A stretch of DNA of 64,000 nucleotides, from the NCBI GenBank assembly GCA_041300525.1, contig JBGLNJ010000001.1, forward strand, positions 2,728,001-2,792,000, written 5' to 3'. Of this stretch, positions 1 to 8,330 are shown piece by piece. This DNA is from JBGLNJ01 sp041300525 (GTDB lineage: Bacteria; Chloroflexota; Anaerolineae; Fen-1058). Position 1 is the first letter of the stretch. Each line of letters opens with the position of its first letter. The notes beneath the pieces are model-generated. The model was not told where the DNA came from, did not search any database, and saw nothing but the letters and a program-made list of their open reading frames with translations. The position numbers and the translations under genes are program-made.

Positions 1-5
1 CGCTT

Positions 6-38
6 AGACCTCCGAGGTCTCGGAGACCTCGGAGGTCT
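6..38. repeat. Double palindrome, AGACCTCCGAGGTCT family
   Basis: Two 15-base arms separated by CGG are exact reverse complements, and each arm is itself a 7-bp palindrome around one base. A related copy lies at 56089-56139. It sits just before the broken 5' end of the livF remnant. Confidence 0.85.
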
Positions 39-69
39 GCTGAATTCGCCAGCGGTTTCGATATTTCTC

Positions 70-342
70 TTGCGGGGGGACGAGAGCGTGCTAGAACTGA
101 TCATGCTCGATGAGCTTTCCCTGGGCCTTGCGCCCAAGCTGGTGCAAGTGATCTTTGACTTGGTGGTGCGGATCAACCGAGAGTTGGGCATGACCATTCT
201 GCTGGTCGAACAAAACGTCGGGCTTTCGTGCGAGATCTCGAATCGGGCTTTTGTGCTGGAAAACGGAGTTGTCGTCTTGCAAGGCGCCGGGGCAGATATG
301 TTGGAAAATGAGCATGTGCGGCAGGCTTACCTGGGCTTGTGA
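70..342 (+). pseudogene. LivF-type branched-chain amino acid ABC ATPase, 3' remnant
   Basis: The last 80 or so residues match the C-terminal end of LivF ATPases: a Walker B-like IMLDELSLGLAP, then ILLVEQNV (H-loop region of this family) and the closing YLGL. Walker A, the Q-loop and a proper ABC signature are missing, and the residues ahead of Walker B no longer resemble the family. The usual LDEPSLGL is LDELSLGL here. Upstream DNA is a palindromic repeat, so the gene has lost its 5' two thirds. LivF normally works with LivG, LivH, LivM and a periplasmic binding protein to import amino acids or related compounds; none of these is in the window. The following 135 bases hold only a possible 23-codon ORF at 388 and the ribosome site of the next gene. 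Confidence 0.75.
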
Positions 343-477
343 TGGGTTGCCCGTGACGGTGTCCGAGACTGGCAGAGGCGTGATACTATGGAAGAAGAAA
401 AAGTCATCGTCATGGGTACTGGACTTGGCTGTTCGCTCTCGGAATTTCAATCGCCCTAGCGGACGACGGAGGAACGC

Positions 478-1230
478 ATGAACATTCTTTTTGTCAATCC
501 CAATACCACCCAAGAGTTCACTGCCAGGATCGCAGAGACTGCCAGGCGATACGCCTTGCCCTCAACACAAGTCACCGCCGTCAATCCGGCTTATGGCCCG
601 CGATCCATCGAAAGTGTGTATGACGAATTGCTCAGTGCTCCCGGCACGCTTGAAATTGTGCTCTCTCAACTCGACCAGTGCGATGCGTGCGTCATCGCCT
701 GCTACAGTGATCACCCGACCGTCTATGCCGTGCGCGAAATCACGGACAAGCCCGTGCTGGGGATTGCCGAGGCATCCATGTGGGTGGCTTGCCTGTTGGG
801 CCACAAGTTTAGCGTCGTAACCACCAACGAAGAGTGGGAGCCTCTTTTGTGGGATGCCGTCCGCCACTATGGTGTTGCAGAGCGTTGCGCATCAATCCGC
901 TCGACGGGGATGCCCGTCCTGGCGCTGGAATCCGCCAGCCCTGAAGAGACCTATCAGGCGATCTTGAGTACCGCCCGGCACGCGCTTGAACAAGATAGGG
1001 CTGAGGTGATCTGCCTGGGCTGCGCCGGCATGGCCGGCCTGGATAAGAAATTGGAACAGGAGCTTGGTGTGCCGGTGGTAGACGGAGTGGTGAGTGCGTT
1101 GAAATTGCTAGAGGGCCTGGTGGGTTACGGCATTCGCACCAGCAAGCGCAGGGCCTATGCGACGCCGGGGCGCAAGGAACTGGTGGGCCTGGCGCCGATC
1201 TTTAGCAAGCCCTATAGATCGGAGGGGTAG
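478..1230 (+). CDS. Asp/Glu/hydantoin racemase family protein
   Basis: A 250-residue protein of the aspartate/glutamate/hydantoin racemase superfamily. It opens with the hydantoin-racemase signature MNILFVNPNTT and has the two cysteines expected of a cofactor-independent racemase, one in ACYSDHP (C75) and one in CLGCAGM (C182), facing each other across two alpha/beta lobes. The start is ATG 478 with GGAGGAA seven bases upstream. The family isomerises 5-substituted hydantoins, allantoin or acidic amino acids; substrate cannot be read from sequence. Its neighbours, a carbamoyltransferase-like gene and an allantoinase, point to ureide or hydantoin breakdown (inference). Cytoplasmic; no signal peptide. 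Confidence 0.85.
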   Translation: MNILFVNPNTTQEFTARIAETARRYALPSTQVTAVNPAYGPRSIESVYDELLSAPGTLEIVLSQLDQCDACVIACYSDHPTVYAVREITDKPVLGIAEASMWVACLLGHKFSVVTTNEEWEPLLWDAVRHYGVAERCASIRSTGMPVLALESASPEETYQAILSTARHALEQDRAEVICLGCAGMAGLDKKLEQELGVPVVDGVVSALKLLEGLVGYGIRTSKRRAYATPGRKELVGLAPIFSKPYRSEG

Positions 1231-1339
1231 CGATTGCCCGTCATCCTCGCCCGGGCGCGTTGGCTCGTTCGGTTCGGGATGAAGCGCGGTGATCCGAGAG
1301 CAATTCTTTATGCTTTTCTTACGGCCCTTTTATTCGTTC

Positions 1340-1367
1340 TTGATTCCCTTTGTGCTAAGGTTAAACT
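1340..1367 (+). promoter_or_regulatory. Possible sigma-70-type promoter
   Basis: TTGATT and TAAACT are separated by 16 bases, about 60 bases before the carbamoyltransferase start. Each box matches consensus at four of six positions, so this is a weak prediction. Confidence 0.3.
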
Positions 1368-1429
1368 AGCGGCAGCGCAGCAGTCGCTAGGAATGTGATC
1401 CACTCATCTTTTGAACAGGAGGCACTGCA

Positions 1430-2431
1430 ATGACCAACGTTGCCAAAATCCGCACGCTCAAGTCCCTTGTCAGGTCCATTGATTTTGAAGGTTGTAGCCT
1501 GCTCTCGATCAATGATCTAACGAACGATCAGATCTACAGCCTGTTTGAACTGGCCAAGGTGCTGGAACCTTGGAATCGCTCCGTGATCAACCTGTTGCCG
1601 GGCAACGTCATGGCGACGCTTTTCTTCCAGCCCAGTACGCGCACGCGCATGAGCTTTGAGACGGCCATGTACCGCCTGGGCGGACAGGTGATTACAGAGG
1701 CCAATCCGTTGGTCTCGTCGTCGGCGGCCAAGGAAGAGAGTCTGGCCGACATGATGAAGGTGGTTTCCAAATACGCCAATGTCATTGTCCTGCGCCATCC
1801 AAATGATGTCGAAGCGCGCGATGGCGTCACCTATTCGGAATCGCCCGTGATCAACGGCGGCTTTGGGCACTGGGAGCATCCCACGCAAGCCCTGCTTGAT
1901 CTTTATACTCTGTGGCGAACCTATGGCCGCGTCGAGGACTTGAAGGTCTGTATTGCGAGCGCCGACTTGATCGAAGCGCGCACGGGCCATTCGATGGCCT
2001 ATGGCTTGGCTCGCCTTGGGGCCAAGGTGACTCTGGCTTCTCCAAAGAGCAGGCGCACACCGGAGACGGTGTTGAACAAAATCGGCGAACTTGGGATTTC
2101 TGTGGAGGAGGCATTTGATCTCACCCAGGATACCTTTAACGAACTGGTCGCCGGAATGGATATGATCTATCTGCCCGGGTGCAGCGCCCCGAAAGGCCCC
2201 GAAGCGGAAGCTTTCAAGAAGGTGATGGATTACTATTTCGTGCGATACGAAACCCTTGACCGTGTCCAAAAGGAAGCAGGGCGGACAGTCTATATTACGC
2301 ACACCTTGCCGCGCCGGGCCGGCGAGATGGACCTGCGTATTGATACCATGCCCAACCAGCTTTATTTTGAGGCGATTGCCTATAGCGTTGCCATCCGAAT
2401 GGCCCTGGTGGCCGGCATCCTGGGCATATAA
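1430..2431 (+). CDS. Aspartate/ornithine carbamoyltransferase-like protein
   Basis: A 333-residue two-domain transcarbamylase. The carbamoyl-phosphate site is intact: STRTR at residues 69-73, an SSSAAKEES loop near 96-104 and HPTQALLDLYT at 150-160. The second-domain motifs differ from true aspartate carbamoyltransferase: the usual GDLKxGRTxHS reads ASADLIEARTGHS, the RxQxERF aspartate-binding segment is absent (YLPGCSAPKGPE in its place), and HPLPR reads HTLPR near residue 290. So the enzyme should bind carbamoyl phosphate but probably uses another amino or ureido acceptor. Start ATG 1430 has an AGGAGG ribosome site. It lies between a hydantoin-racemase-like gene and an allantoinase remnant, which suggests a catabolic role, possibly like the oxamate or ureido transcarbamylases of allantoin breakdown (inference). 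No regulatory chain is seen. Confidence 0.8.
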   Translation: MTNVAKIRTLKSLVRSIDFEGCSLLSINDLTNDQIYSLFELAKVLEPWNRSVINLLPGNVMATLFFQPSTRTRMSFETAMYRLGGQVITEANPLVSSSAAKEESLADMMKVVSKYANVIVLRHPNDVEARDGVTYSESPVINGGFGHWEHPTQALLDLYTLWRTYGRVEDLKVCIASADLIEARTGHSMAYGLARLGAKVTLASPKSRRTPETVLNKIGELGISVEEAFDLTQDTFNELVAGMDMIYLPGCSAPKGPEAEAFKKVMDYYFVRYETLDRVQKEAGRTVYITHTLPRRAGEMDLRIDTMPNQLYFEAIAYSVAIRMALVAGILGI

Positions 2432-2450
2432 ACACAATCGTACTGATAGA

Positions 2451-2540
2451 GTAACTGCTCAGACGTTCCTCGCCGCGAAATGAATTTCGCGGCTGGAATG
2501 GCAAGTGCGCTCAAGCGCACTGAATCCGCTTCAGCGGATT
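2451..2540. repeat. Element with three short-loop hairpins in a row
   Basis: GTAACTGCTCAG at 2451-2462 matches the terminal repeat of the element at 19987-20120. It is followed by three perfect hairpins, each with a 2-base loop: 2472-2493 (10-bp arms), 2504-2521 (8 bp) and 2523-2540 (8 bp). Their sequences differ but the geometry is the same. The element lies between the carbamoyltransferase and allantoinase genes. Confidence 0.8.
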
Positions 2541-2579
2541 TGCTCGTACCAGACCGACGTTTCAACTGGAGAGTGCGAT

Positions 2580-3127
2580 ATGAGCGTTGATCTGTATCTC
2601 AAGAATGCGACAGTGGTGACCGAAGAGGCTGCCCTCCCTGGCGGGGTGACAATCCATCAGGGCAAGGTCGTCCAGGTCGTCTCGGGCGATGCGGCGATTG
2701 ATGCCCAAGAGGTTATTGACCTTCAAGGCCAGCTCTTGCTGCCTGGGCTAGTGGACGGGCACGCGCACTTTAATCAGCCGGGCCGCGATCACTGGGAAGG
2801 TTACCGGACCGGCAGCAGGGCTGCGGCGGCCGGCGGCGTGACGTCTGTATTAGAGATGCCCCTCAACTCTACGCCGCCGACCACGAACGCTGCGACGCTG
2901 GCGCACAAGCGCCAGGTCGTGGGCAGTGAATCGGTGGTGGATTATGCTCATTGGGGCGGGCTGGTGAACAACAACCTGGCCGATTTGGCAGAGATGAACG
3001 CTCAGGGCGTGATCGGCTACAAGGCGTTTGCGAGCAACAGCGGCGTGGATTTTGATGCGCGGATGAGCGTCTCTGCAATGACTTCGCCGATGTGCGTTTT
3101 GCGTCGCGCCGGTTTGCGGGTCATAGA
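2580..3127 (+). pseudogene. Allantoinase/dihydroorotase-family hydrolase, N-terminal fragment
   Basis: Start ATG 2580 follows GGAGAG. About 165 to 180 residues are recognisable: the beta-strand N-terminus, the metal-binding DGHAHFNQPG (HxH), EMPLNSTPPTTN typical of allantoinases rather than dihydroorotases, and GYKAFASNSG containing the lysine that is carbamylated to bridge the two metals. Similarity fades after about position 3070 and stops at about 3127; a full allantoinase needs about 450 residues, so the later metal-binding histidines and catalytic aspartate are missing. The open frame runs on over pstS in antisense to 3485, without meaning. The intact enzyme would open the hydantoin ring of allantoin, consistent with the racemase and carbamoyltransferase upstream. 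The break is a junction with the 3' end of pstS. Confidence 0.8.
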
Positions 3128-3134
3128 CAGATCT

Positions 3135-4022
3135 TTACGGGCGGCTAGAGTCAAGGGGGACAAAGCCCAACTGGGCGACAATCCCTTGACCGACGGGACT
3201 GGCAATCCATTCCAGATACTTGGCGATCTGGCCGGTCGGGCGGCCAGCCGTGTACATGTACAAATCACGCGCAATGGGATAAGTTTTGCTGTTGACGGAC
3301 TCGATGCCGGGCAAAACGAACGGCCCTTGAGCGTCGCGCGCCACGGCGATCATTTTCACGGCGGGCGTCACATAGCCCAGGCCATCGTACCCAATCGCAT
3401 TCGGGTTTTGTTGCACTTCGACTGTGATGCCTTCCGAGGACGGCAACAACAAGGTGTCGGGCGCAAAGAGCACCTTGCTCTTTGAATCGCCCAGGCGGAT
3501 CACTTGCTCCAGAAAAAACACGTGCGTGCCGGAATTGCTCTCGCGCGAAAGCAGCACGATGGGGCGATTCTCCCCACCCACTTGCCGCCAGTTGGTGGTT
3601 TTGCCCGTGTAAATGTCCGATATTTGTTGCAGCGTGAGATGCTCGACCGGGTTCAAAGGATGGACGATCACGGCGATGGCATCCCGCGCGACAATGTGCT
3701 CGGCCGGTGCGATCTTGTTGGCCTCGGCGCGGTCAACTTCTTCCTGCTTGATCTGGCGGCTGGCATTGGCAATGTCCACCGTGCCGTTGACCAGCGCCGC
3801 AATGCCCGTGCCCGACCCGCCGCCCGTCACGGCAATGCGCGTGTCGGCGTGCTCGTCCTGAAAAGCCTCGGCCCAAGCCAACGCCAGGTTGACCATGGTG
3901 TCCGACCCGACGTTCTGGATCGAGTAATGCGCGGCGGAGGCCCCATCCGTCGGAGCGGACGAGGCAGCACAGGCGTTGAGCAACAGGGTGATGATTGTGA
4001 GCAAGACGATGTGGCGTGTCAC
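3135..4022 (-). CDS. pstS: Phosphate ABC transporter substrate-binding lipoprotein PstS
   Basis: A 295-residue periplasmic binding protein. The N-terminus is a lipoprotein signal with lipobox LLNAC (C18). The PstS signatures are present: VGSDTMVNLALAWAEAF, VTGGGSGTGIAALVNGTVDIANASR for the phosphate-binding loop, and LSRESNSGTHVFF, followed by the C-terminal Lys-rich lobe. It would capture phosphate outside the membrane for a PstCA channel. The start codon is GTG at 4022, with TATAAT only eight bases upstream and no ribosome site, so the transcript may be leaderless. PstC and PstA genes are not in the window; pstB is divergent. The gene looks complete, but its 3' end abuts the broken allantoinase. 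Confidence 0.9.
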   Translation of the reverse strand: MTRHIVLLTIITLLLNACAASSAPTDGASAAHYSIQNVGSDTMVNLALAWAEAFQDEHADTRIAVTGGGSGTGIAALVNGTVDIANASRQIKQEEVDRAEANKIAPAEHIVARDAIAVIVHPLNPVEHLTLQQISDIYTGKTTNWRQVGGENRPIVLLSRESNSGTHVFFLEQVIRLGDSKSKVLFAPDTLLLPSSEGITVEVQQNPNAIGYDGLGYVTPAVKMIAVARDAQGPFVLPGIESVNSKTYPIARDLYMYTAGRPTGQIAKYLEWIASPVGQGIVAQLGFVPLDSSRP

Positions 4023-4030
4023 GGTCAGTG

Positions 4031-4036
4031 ATTATA
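4031..4036 (-). promoter_or_regulatory. -10 box of pstS, possibly leaderless
   Basis: On the minus strand TATAAT is followed by eight bases and then the GTG start of pstS. No convincing -35 box was found. Confidence 0.45.
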
Positions 4037-4065
4037 ACACAGAGAACGCTCTCGGAAAACCGGAT

Positions 4066-4188
4066 CGGTGGTATACTCAGAGCCAAGTCACCTCAATCAC
4101 ATTTGCCGGACTCCCGGACTTGTCCGGGCCGGCCTCGACAAGTCGAGGACTCCCAACGACTTGGACGAGGCCCGGTGGTATACTCAGA
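4066..4188 (+). promoter_or_regulatory. Repeated extended -10 promoter-like boxes before pstB
   Basis: The 16-base sequence CGGTGGTATACTCAGA occurs at 4066-4081 and again at 4173-4188. Each contains TGGTATACT, which reads as an extended -10 element (TGnTATACT). The second copy also forms an 8-bp hairpin with ATACCACC at 4197-4204. Either could drive pstB; a double promoter is inference. Confidence 0.4.
4113..4148. repeat. Two tandem short-loop hairpins
   Basis: CCCGGAC-tt-GTCCGGG (4113-4128) and CCTCGAC-aa-GTCGAGG (4133-4148) are perfect inverted repeats with 7-bp arms and 2-base loops, lying between divergent pstS and pstB. The design is that of the hairpins at 2472-2540 and 37851-37932. 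Confidence 0.8.
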
Positions 4189-4244
4189 CTCGGTTGATAC
4201 CACCATGCTATACCACATCTCTTGACACTCGACGAGCCTGGCCG

Positions 4245-4997
4245 ATGGACAAAATAAAAGTCGCTGACCTTGATTTCTTTTACGGCAACAACCAGGTGCT
4301 CTGGTCCGTCTCATTGAACGTGGCCGAGCGCCAGATCACTGCGCTGATCGGTCCCTCCGGATGCGGCAAATCCACTTTCTTGCGCTGCCTGAACCGCATG
4401 AACGACACCCTCTCCGGCACTCGCGCAACAGGCCGGATCATGCTGGATGACGTGAACGTGCTCGACCCGGCCATGAACGTGGTCGAGTTGCGCCAACGCG
4501 TGGGCATGGTCTTTCAACGGCCCAACCCGTTTCCGCAAAGCGTTTACGACAATGTGGCCTTTGGTCCGCGCGTGCTGGGCCTGACGCGCCAATTCAGCCT
4601 GGACGATGTGATAGAACAAAGCTTGCGCAAGGCGGCCGTTTGGGAGCAGGTGAAGGACGACCTGCGCGGCAGCGCGCTCGATTTATCGCTGGGCGAACAG
4701 CAACGCCTGTGCATCGCGCGGGTCCTGGCGGTGCAGCCCGAAGTGATTTTGATGGACGAGCCGTGCAGCGCGCTGGACCCGATCACCACACTGCAAATTG
4801 AAGAGTTGATGCAAATCCTGAAAAAGGACTATACCATCGTGATCGTCACGCACAATATGCAGCAAGCGGCGCGCGCCAGCGACTTTACCGGCCTTTTCTG
4901 GCTGGGCAAGTTGGTCGAGTTCGGGCCGACCCCCGAGCTGTTCACTCGCCCGCAACAAAAGCAGACCGAAGACTATATCACGGGACGGTATGGGTAA
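4245..4997 (+). CDS. pstB: Phosphate import ATP-binding protein PstB
   Basis: A 250-residue ABC ATPase of the PstB type. Walker A is GPSGCGKST, the Q-loop is GMVFQRPNPFPQSVYDN, Walker B is VILMDEPCSALDP and the switch histidine is in VTHNMQQAARASD, all close to the PstB consensus. The ABC signature is unusual: the expected LSGGQQQRLCIAR reads LSLGEQQRLCIAR, so the first glycine is leucine and the glutamine is glutamate. It would power phosphate import with PstC and PstA, which are absent here. The start was taken at ATG 4245, where homology begins. The gene is divergent from pstS and followed by a sensor kinase that may form part of the same phosphate response (inference). Confidence 0.9.
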   Translation: MDKIKVADLDFFYGNNQVLWSVSLNVAERQITALIGPSGCGKSTFLRCLNRMNDTLSGTRATGRIMLDDVNVLDPAMNVVELRQRVGMVFQRPNPFPQSVYDNVAFGPRVLGLTRQFSLDDVIEQSLRKAAVWEQVKDDLRGSALDLSLGEQQRLCIARVLAVQPEVILMDEPCSALDPITTLQIEELMQILKKDYTIVIVTHNMQQAARASDFTGLFWLGKLVEFGPTPELFTRPQQKQTEDYITGRYG

Positions 4998-5058
4998 CTT
5001 GCGGGCAAACCAACTCGCGCCGATGGCAGGGTCCCCTCAGACCTTGCCCCGGCCTCGC

Positions 5059-5087
5059 TTTTCATTCCAGATCAACCGGACTATACT
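5059..5087 (+). promoter_or_regulatory. Possible promoter for the sensor kinase
   Basis: TTTTCA and TATACT are separated by 17 bases and end 63 bases before the chosen GTG start. The -10 box is good, the -35 box is partial. Confidence 0.4.
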
Positions 5088-5150
5088 TACGAGCGTCAGA
5101 TTCCCCCCAACTTTTTATTGGTTGCTGCCCAAAGATCTGGAGATCCCTCA

Positions 5151-7436
5151 GTGAAAGATCAAAATGAGACCGCACAGCAACTCTTGGCCGAATTGGCCGA
5201 GATGCGACAGCGCATCGCAGAACTAGAAGCCCAGACCCAGCGTGCAGAGCAAGCCCAGCAGACGCTTCAAGAGACCTTCAAGAAAGTCGAACGGGCCAAA
5301 CGTGAGTGGGAATCGGCAGTTGACGCGCTCCCCGATTTGGTGTGTCTGATAGATGAACAGGGACGTTTGATCCGCGCGAACCGGATTGTGGATGCCTGGA
5401 ATCTTGGGCGAGTAGTGGAGGTCAATGGGCGCGGGCTGCACGAGCTAGTCCATCCCAAATGCGCCAATCCTGCTTGCTATCTCGACTTGATCTTGAAGCA
5501 CGCGGTGGAGAAGGCTATCCAACAGCCTACTCAGTTAGAGGCTTTTGATCCAATCCTGAAGCGCCATATTCTCGTCAACATTTGCCCGGTGCTGCATCGA
5601 AATGGTGAGGCCGGCTGGGCCGCTGTAGTGGTCATGCAAGACAGCACCGAGCGCAAGCGGGTGGAGGAGGCGCTAAAACTAGGCGAGGCCCGATTAGCCG
5701 TTCTGCTACAACTCAATCAGATGACAGACGCCTCCTCCCAGGAAATCATGGACTTTGCCCTGGAAGCGGCGACGCGGTTGACGGGGAGCGACGTCGGATA
5801 CCTGGCGCTCGTGAATGACGATGAGACTTTGACCCTGTACGCCTGGTCGAAGAGCGCGATGGAAGAATCTCGCATCGCGGACAAGCCGCTGGTCTATCCA
5901 TTGGAGGCAACCGGCCAGTGGGGCGAGGCAGTGCGGCAGCGCAAGCCCATCATCACCAATGACTATGCGGCGCCCAATCCGTGGATGATGGGCTACCCGG
6001 AAGGGCAGATCCCGCTCACGCGGCACATGAACGTCCCCTTGTCTGACGGCGACCACATCGTCGTCGTGGCCGGCGTGGGCAACAAACCCTCGGACTATGA
6101 CGAGTCTGATGTGCGGCAACTTGAGCTGCTCATGGCCGGGGTGTGGCAGATCATTCAGCGCCAGCGATCCGAAGAAGAGGTCAAGCGGCTGAACAAGGAC
6201 CTGGAGCGCCGCGCCAGGGAGTTGGACGCGCTCAACCAAGCCGGTCTCGCCATGACCTCGACGCTCAACATGGAATCCGTGTTGAATCGTGTCATGCGCG
6301 AGGTCAAAGTTTTGTTGGATGCGGAAGGCGCTTCGGTGCTGCTGCGCGACCCGCTCAGCGACGCGCTGATCTTTGCAGCGGTGGCTGACGCAAGCCCCAA
6401 GGAGTTGGTGGGAACGCGGATACCGATCACATCGGGCATTGCCGGTTGGGTCATGCGAGAAAGACGAGCCACTTTGGTGAACGACGCGCAAGATGATCCG
6501 CGCTTTTCTGGAGCCATTGACGCCGAGACCGGCCTGACCACGCGCTCCGTCGTGGCCGTGCCACTAAAGTTCCAGGGCGCAGTGTGGGGCGTGGTCGAGG
6601 CCATGAACAAGGCCAGCGGCGTGTTTACCCAGCGGGACAGCGAGATGCTGGAAGCGCTGGCCCGGTCGGCTGCGATTGCCATCCAGAACGCCCAACTGTA
6701 CTCCTCGCTTCAGGAAACCAACGTTCAACTGAAAGAAGCTCAACTGGCTCGTGACCAGATGATCCAGAACGTCTCGCACGAACTGCGCACGCCACTGGGC
6801 GTGATCTATGGTTACATTGAAGTGCTGGAAAGCGCCGGCCTGGGATCGCTGACGGAAGAACAGCAACACGCCGTGCAGGTCATGCACCGTCAGGGAGACC
6901 GGCTGCGGTTCATGGTGGACCGGCTTTTGGCGCTGCAGACCTTCGATGCCGCCAAGCTTCAGCGCCTCAACGTGGAGCTGGTCCCCTGGTTGCAGCGGTC
7001 CGTGCAAGTCTGGGAAGGGCGTGCGGCCAGGGCGGGCATCAAGCTGCGAGCAGAGATACCTCCCACCTTGCCACAACTCGTGGCCGACCCGATCTTTTTG
7101 GGGCAGGTCATGGAGAACCTGTTAGACAATGCGGTCAAGTTCAGTCCGCGTGACGGCCTGATTCAGGTGCGCGCCCGGACAGAACGAGATGAGGCTATCA
7201 TTTCAGTTTCAGACAACGGGATCGGTATCCCGCCGGGCAGGTTGCAAAAAATATTCGAGTACTTTTACCAGGTAGATGGAAGCGCGACCCGCCGGTTTGG
7301 CGGAATGGGCATCGGCCTGTCCCTGTGTAACGTGATTGTGCAAGCGCATGGCGGGCGCATTTGGGCCGAAAGTGAAGGTGAAGGACGGGGCAGCACATTC
7401 TACATCGCTTTGCCCCTGTCTGCCTCGCCAGGGTAG
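5151..7436 (+). CDS. PAS-GAF-GAF sensor histidine kinase
   Basis: A 761-residue soluble kinase with no membrane segment. Order: N-terminal coiled coil (about 1-50), PAS domain (about 53-170), GAF domain (about 190-330), second GAF (about 355-515), HisKA with phospho-acceptor H543 in NVSHELRTPLG, and HATPase with N-box NLLDNAVKF near 654, DNGIGIPP, and MGIGLSL. It should sense a cytoplasmic ligand or redox state and phosphorylate a response regulator; none is adjacent. GTG 5151 is preferred over TTG 5118 because GGAG lies eight bases before it. The gene follows pstB in the same direction. The stop is immediately followed by the broken 3' end of the integron integrase. Confidence 0.9.
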   Translation: MKDQNETAQQLLAELAEMRQRIAELEAQTQRAEQAQQTLQETFKKVERAKREWESAVDALPDLVCLIDEQGRLIRANRIVDAWNLGRVVEVNGRGLHELVHPKCANPACYLDLILKHAVEKAIQQPTQLEAFDPILKRHILVNICPVLHRNGEAGWAAVVVMQDSTERKRVEEALKLGEARLAVLLQLNQMTDASSQEIMDFALEAATRLTGSDVGYLALVNDDETLTLYAWSKSAMEESRIADKPLVYPLEATGQWGEAVRQRKPIITNDYAAPNPWMMGYPEGQIPLTRHMNVPLSDGDHIVVVAGVGNKPSDYDESDVRQLELLMAGVWQIIQRQRSEEEVKRLNKDLERRARELDALNQAGLAMTSTLNMESVLNRVMREVKVLLDAEGASVLLRDPLSDALIFAAVADASPKELVGTRIPITSGIAGWVMRERRATLVNDAQDDPRFSGAIDAETGLTTRSVVAVPLKFQGAVWGVVEAMNKASGVFTQRDSEMLEALARSAAIAIQNAQLYSSLQETNVQLKEAQLARDQMIQNVSHELRTPLGVIYGYIEVLESAGLGSLTEEQQHAVQVMHRQGDRLRFMVDRLLALQTFDAAKLQRLNVELVPWLQRSVQVWEGRAARAGIKLRAEIPPTLPQLVADPIFLGQVMENLLDNAVKFSPRDGLIQVRARTERDEAIISVSDNGIGIPPGRLQKIFEYFYQVDGSATRRFGGMGIGLSLCNVIVQAHGGRIWAESEGEGRGSTFYIALPLSASPG

Positions 7437-7719
7437 CAACTAGAGTATTGCTCTACGACAATTTCGCGCCGCTCAAAGTCAACGTCTTTGACGCGGAGGC
7501 GGACGCATTCCATCAAGCGCAAGCCGCTACCATATAAGAGTTTTGCCATGAGCTGATACGTGCCCGTCATGCCTTCGATGACCTGGCGCGTTTCGGCGCG
7601 GGTGAGGACGACGGGCAAGCGGGCGGGCTTTTTGGCGCGGACGGCGTCGAGCGGCGCGTCGAACTCGATCTTGAGCACCTCGCGGTAGAGAAAGAGTAGC
7701 GCGCTGAGGGCCTCACTTC

Positions 7720-7759
7720 GGCTTCGCTCAGTGCAAGACTTGGCTTCGCTCAGTGCAAG
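7720..7759. repeat. Direct repeat pair inside the integrase
   Basis: GGCTTCGCTCAGTGCAAG occurs at 7720-7737 and 7742-7759, exactly where an insertion breaks the integrase frame. Confidence 0.8.
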
Positions 7760-7964
7760 GATTTTGCGTGGAGGCGGCCACGTTGCCTTTTACGGCCAGG
7801 TGCGTGAGGAAGGCTTCCACTTCAATGCGGCCCATGTCTTGCGGGTGACGCTTGTTGTGGAAGAGGATGTAGCGCCGGATCCAGTCCACGTAGGATTCTT
7901 CAGTGCGGATTGAATAGTCCCGCAAGGGGATGCTACGCGATGCTTGACGCGAATCACATCGCGC

Positions 7965-7989
7965 ATCCTTCGGCAAGCTCAGGACAGGC
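7965..7989. repeat. Short interspersed repeat inside the integrase
   Basis: CCTTCGGCAAGCTCAGGAC and flanks lie between the codons for LLDQ and the next integrase residues. The motif resembles a short repeat often seen within genes of Chloroflexota and other environmental genomes (recollection, not searched). Confidence 0.6.
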
Positions 7990-8187
7990 CTGGTCGAGCA
8001 ACTTCTTGGGTTGTTCCATCGGCGTTTCCTTTTTTTTGACAAGCGATTGATTCAGGTTTATACTACTAGCGTCCTCACATTTCTCGGGTCGCGCGACGCG
8101 ATGACACGGTTGACGAAGGAGGATGAGCATGACCTGAGCCACGAGATATTTTACCACAAAAACGGTCACAGTCTAATCTGCCCCACA

Positions 8188-8295
8188 GGGGGAATGGACT
8201 GCAAAGATACTGCCTACACTTCCCCACGAGGTAAAAAGGCTGCAAATCCTGACGGGGGAATGGACTGGATAAACGCAGCCGACTTATTGTTAGGC
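8188..8295 (+). other. attI-like integron recombination site
   Basis: Between the divergent integrase start and the cassette gene lies GTTAGGC at 8289-8295, which fits the GTTRRRY core of integron sites. Upstream is a 14-base direct repeat, GGGGGAATGGACTG, at 8188-8201 and 8254-8267, resembling the accessory integrase-binding repeats of attI sites. The 311 bases 8020-8330 hold no other convincing feature. The core is short, so the call rests mainly on position and orientation. Confidence 0.5.
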
Positions 8296-8330
8296 CGTTC
8301 CCTCAAAGGCAACATCATTGGATAAATAAT

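Larger units (their letters stand above)
7440..8019 (-). pseudogene. Integron-type tyrosine integrase (IntI-like), disrupted
   Basis: On the minus strand from ATG 8019 the sequence follows integron integrases: MEQPKKLLDQ, DYSIRTEESYVDWIRRYI, RIEVEAFLTHLAV, NVAASTQN, ALSALLFLYREVLKIEF, PARLPVVLTRAE, GSGLRLMECVRLRVKDVDF. Reading frame is lost twice. A short repeat (7965-7989) interrupts the first helix after LLDQ, and about 45 bases holding two copies of another repeat (7720-7759) separate STQN from ALSALL. The frame ends after EIVV at about 7443, so the C-terminal half of the catalytic domain with the RHR residues and the tyrosine is gone. The intact enzyme would recombine attI with attC sites of gene cassettes; the divergent attI-like site and cassette gene beside it fit this. 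Confidence 0.85.

Noticed and set aside
3128..3485. Continuation of the allantoinase frame
   Set aside because: This part is antisense to pstS, whose PstS motifs are clear.
8011..8325. A 104-codon open frame across the attI-like region
   Set aside because: It overlaps the integrase start and the direct repeats, and has no coding character.
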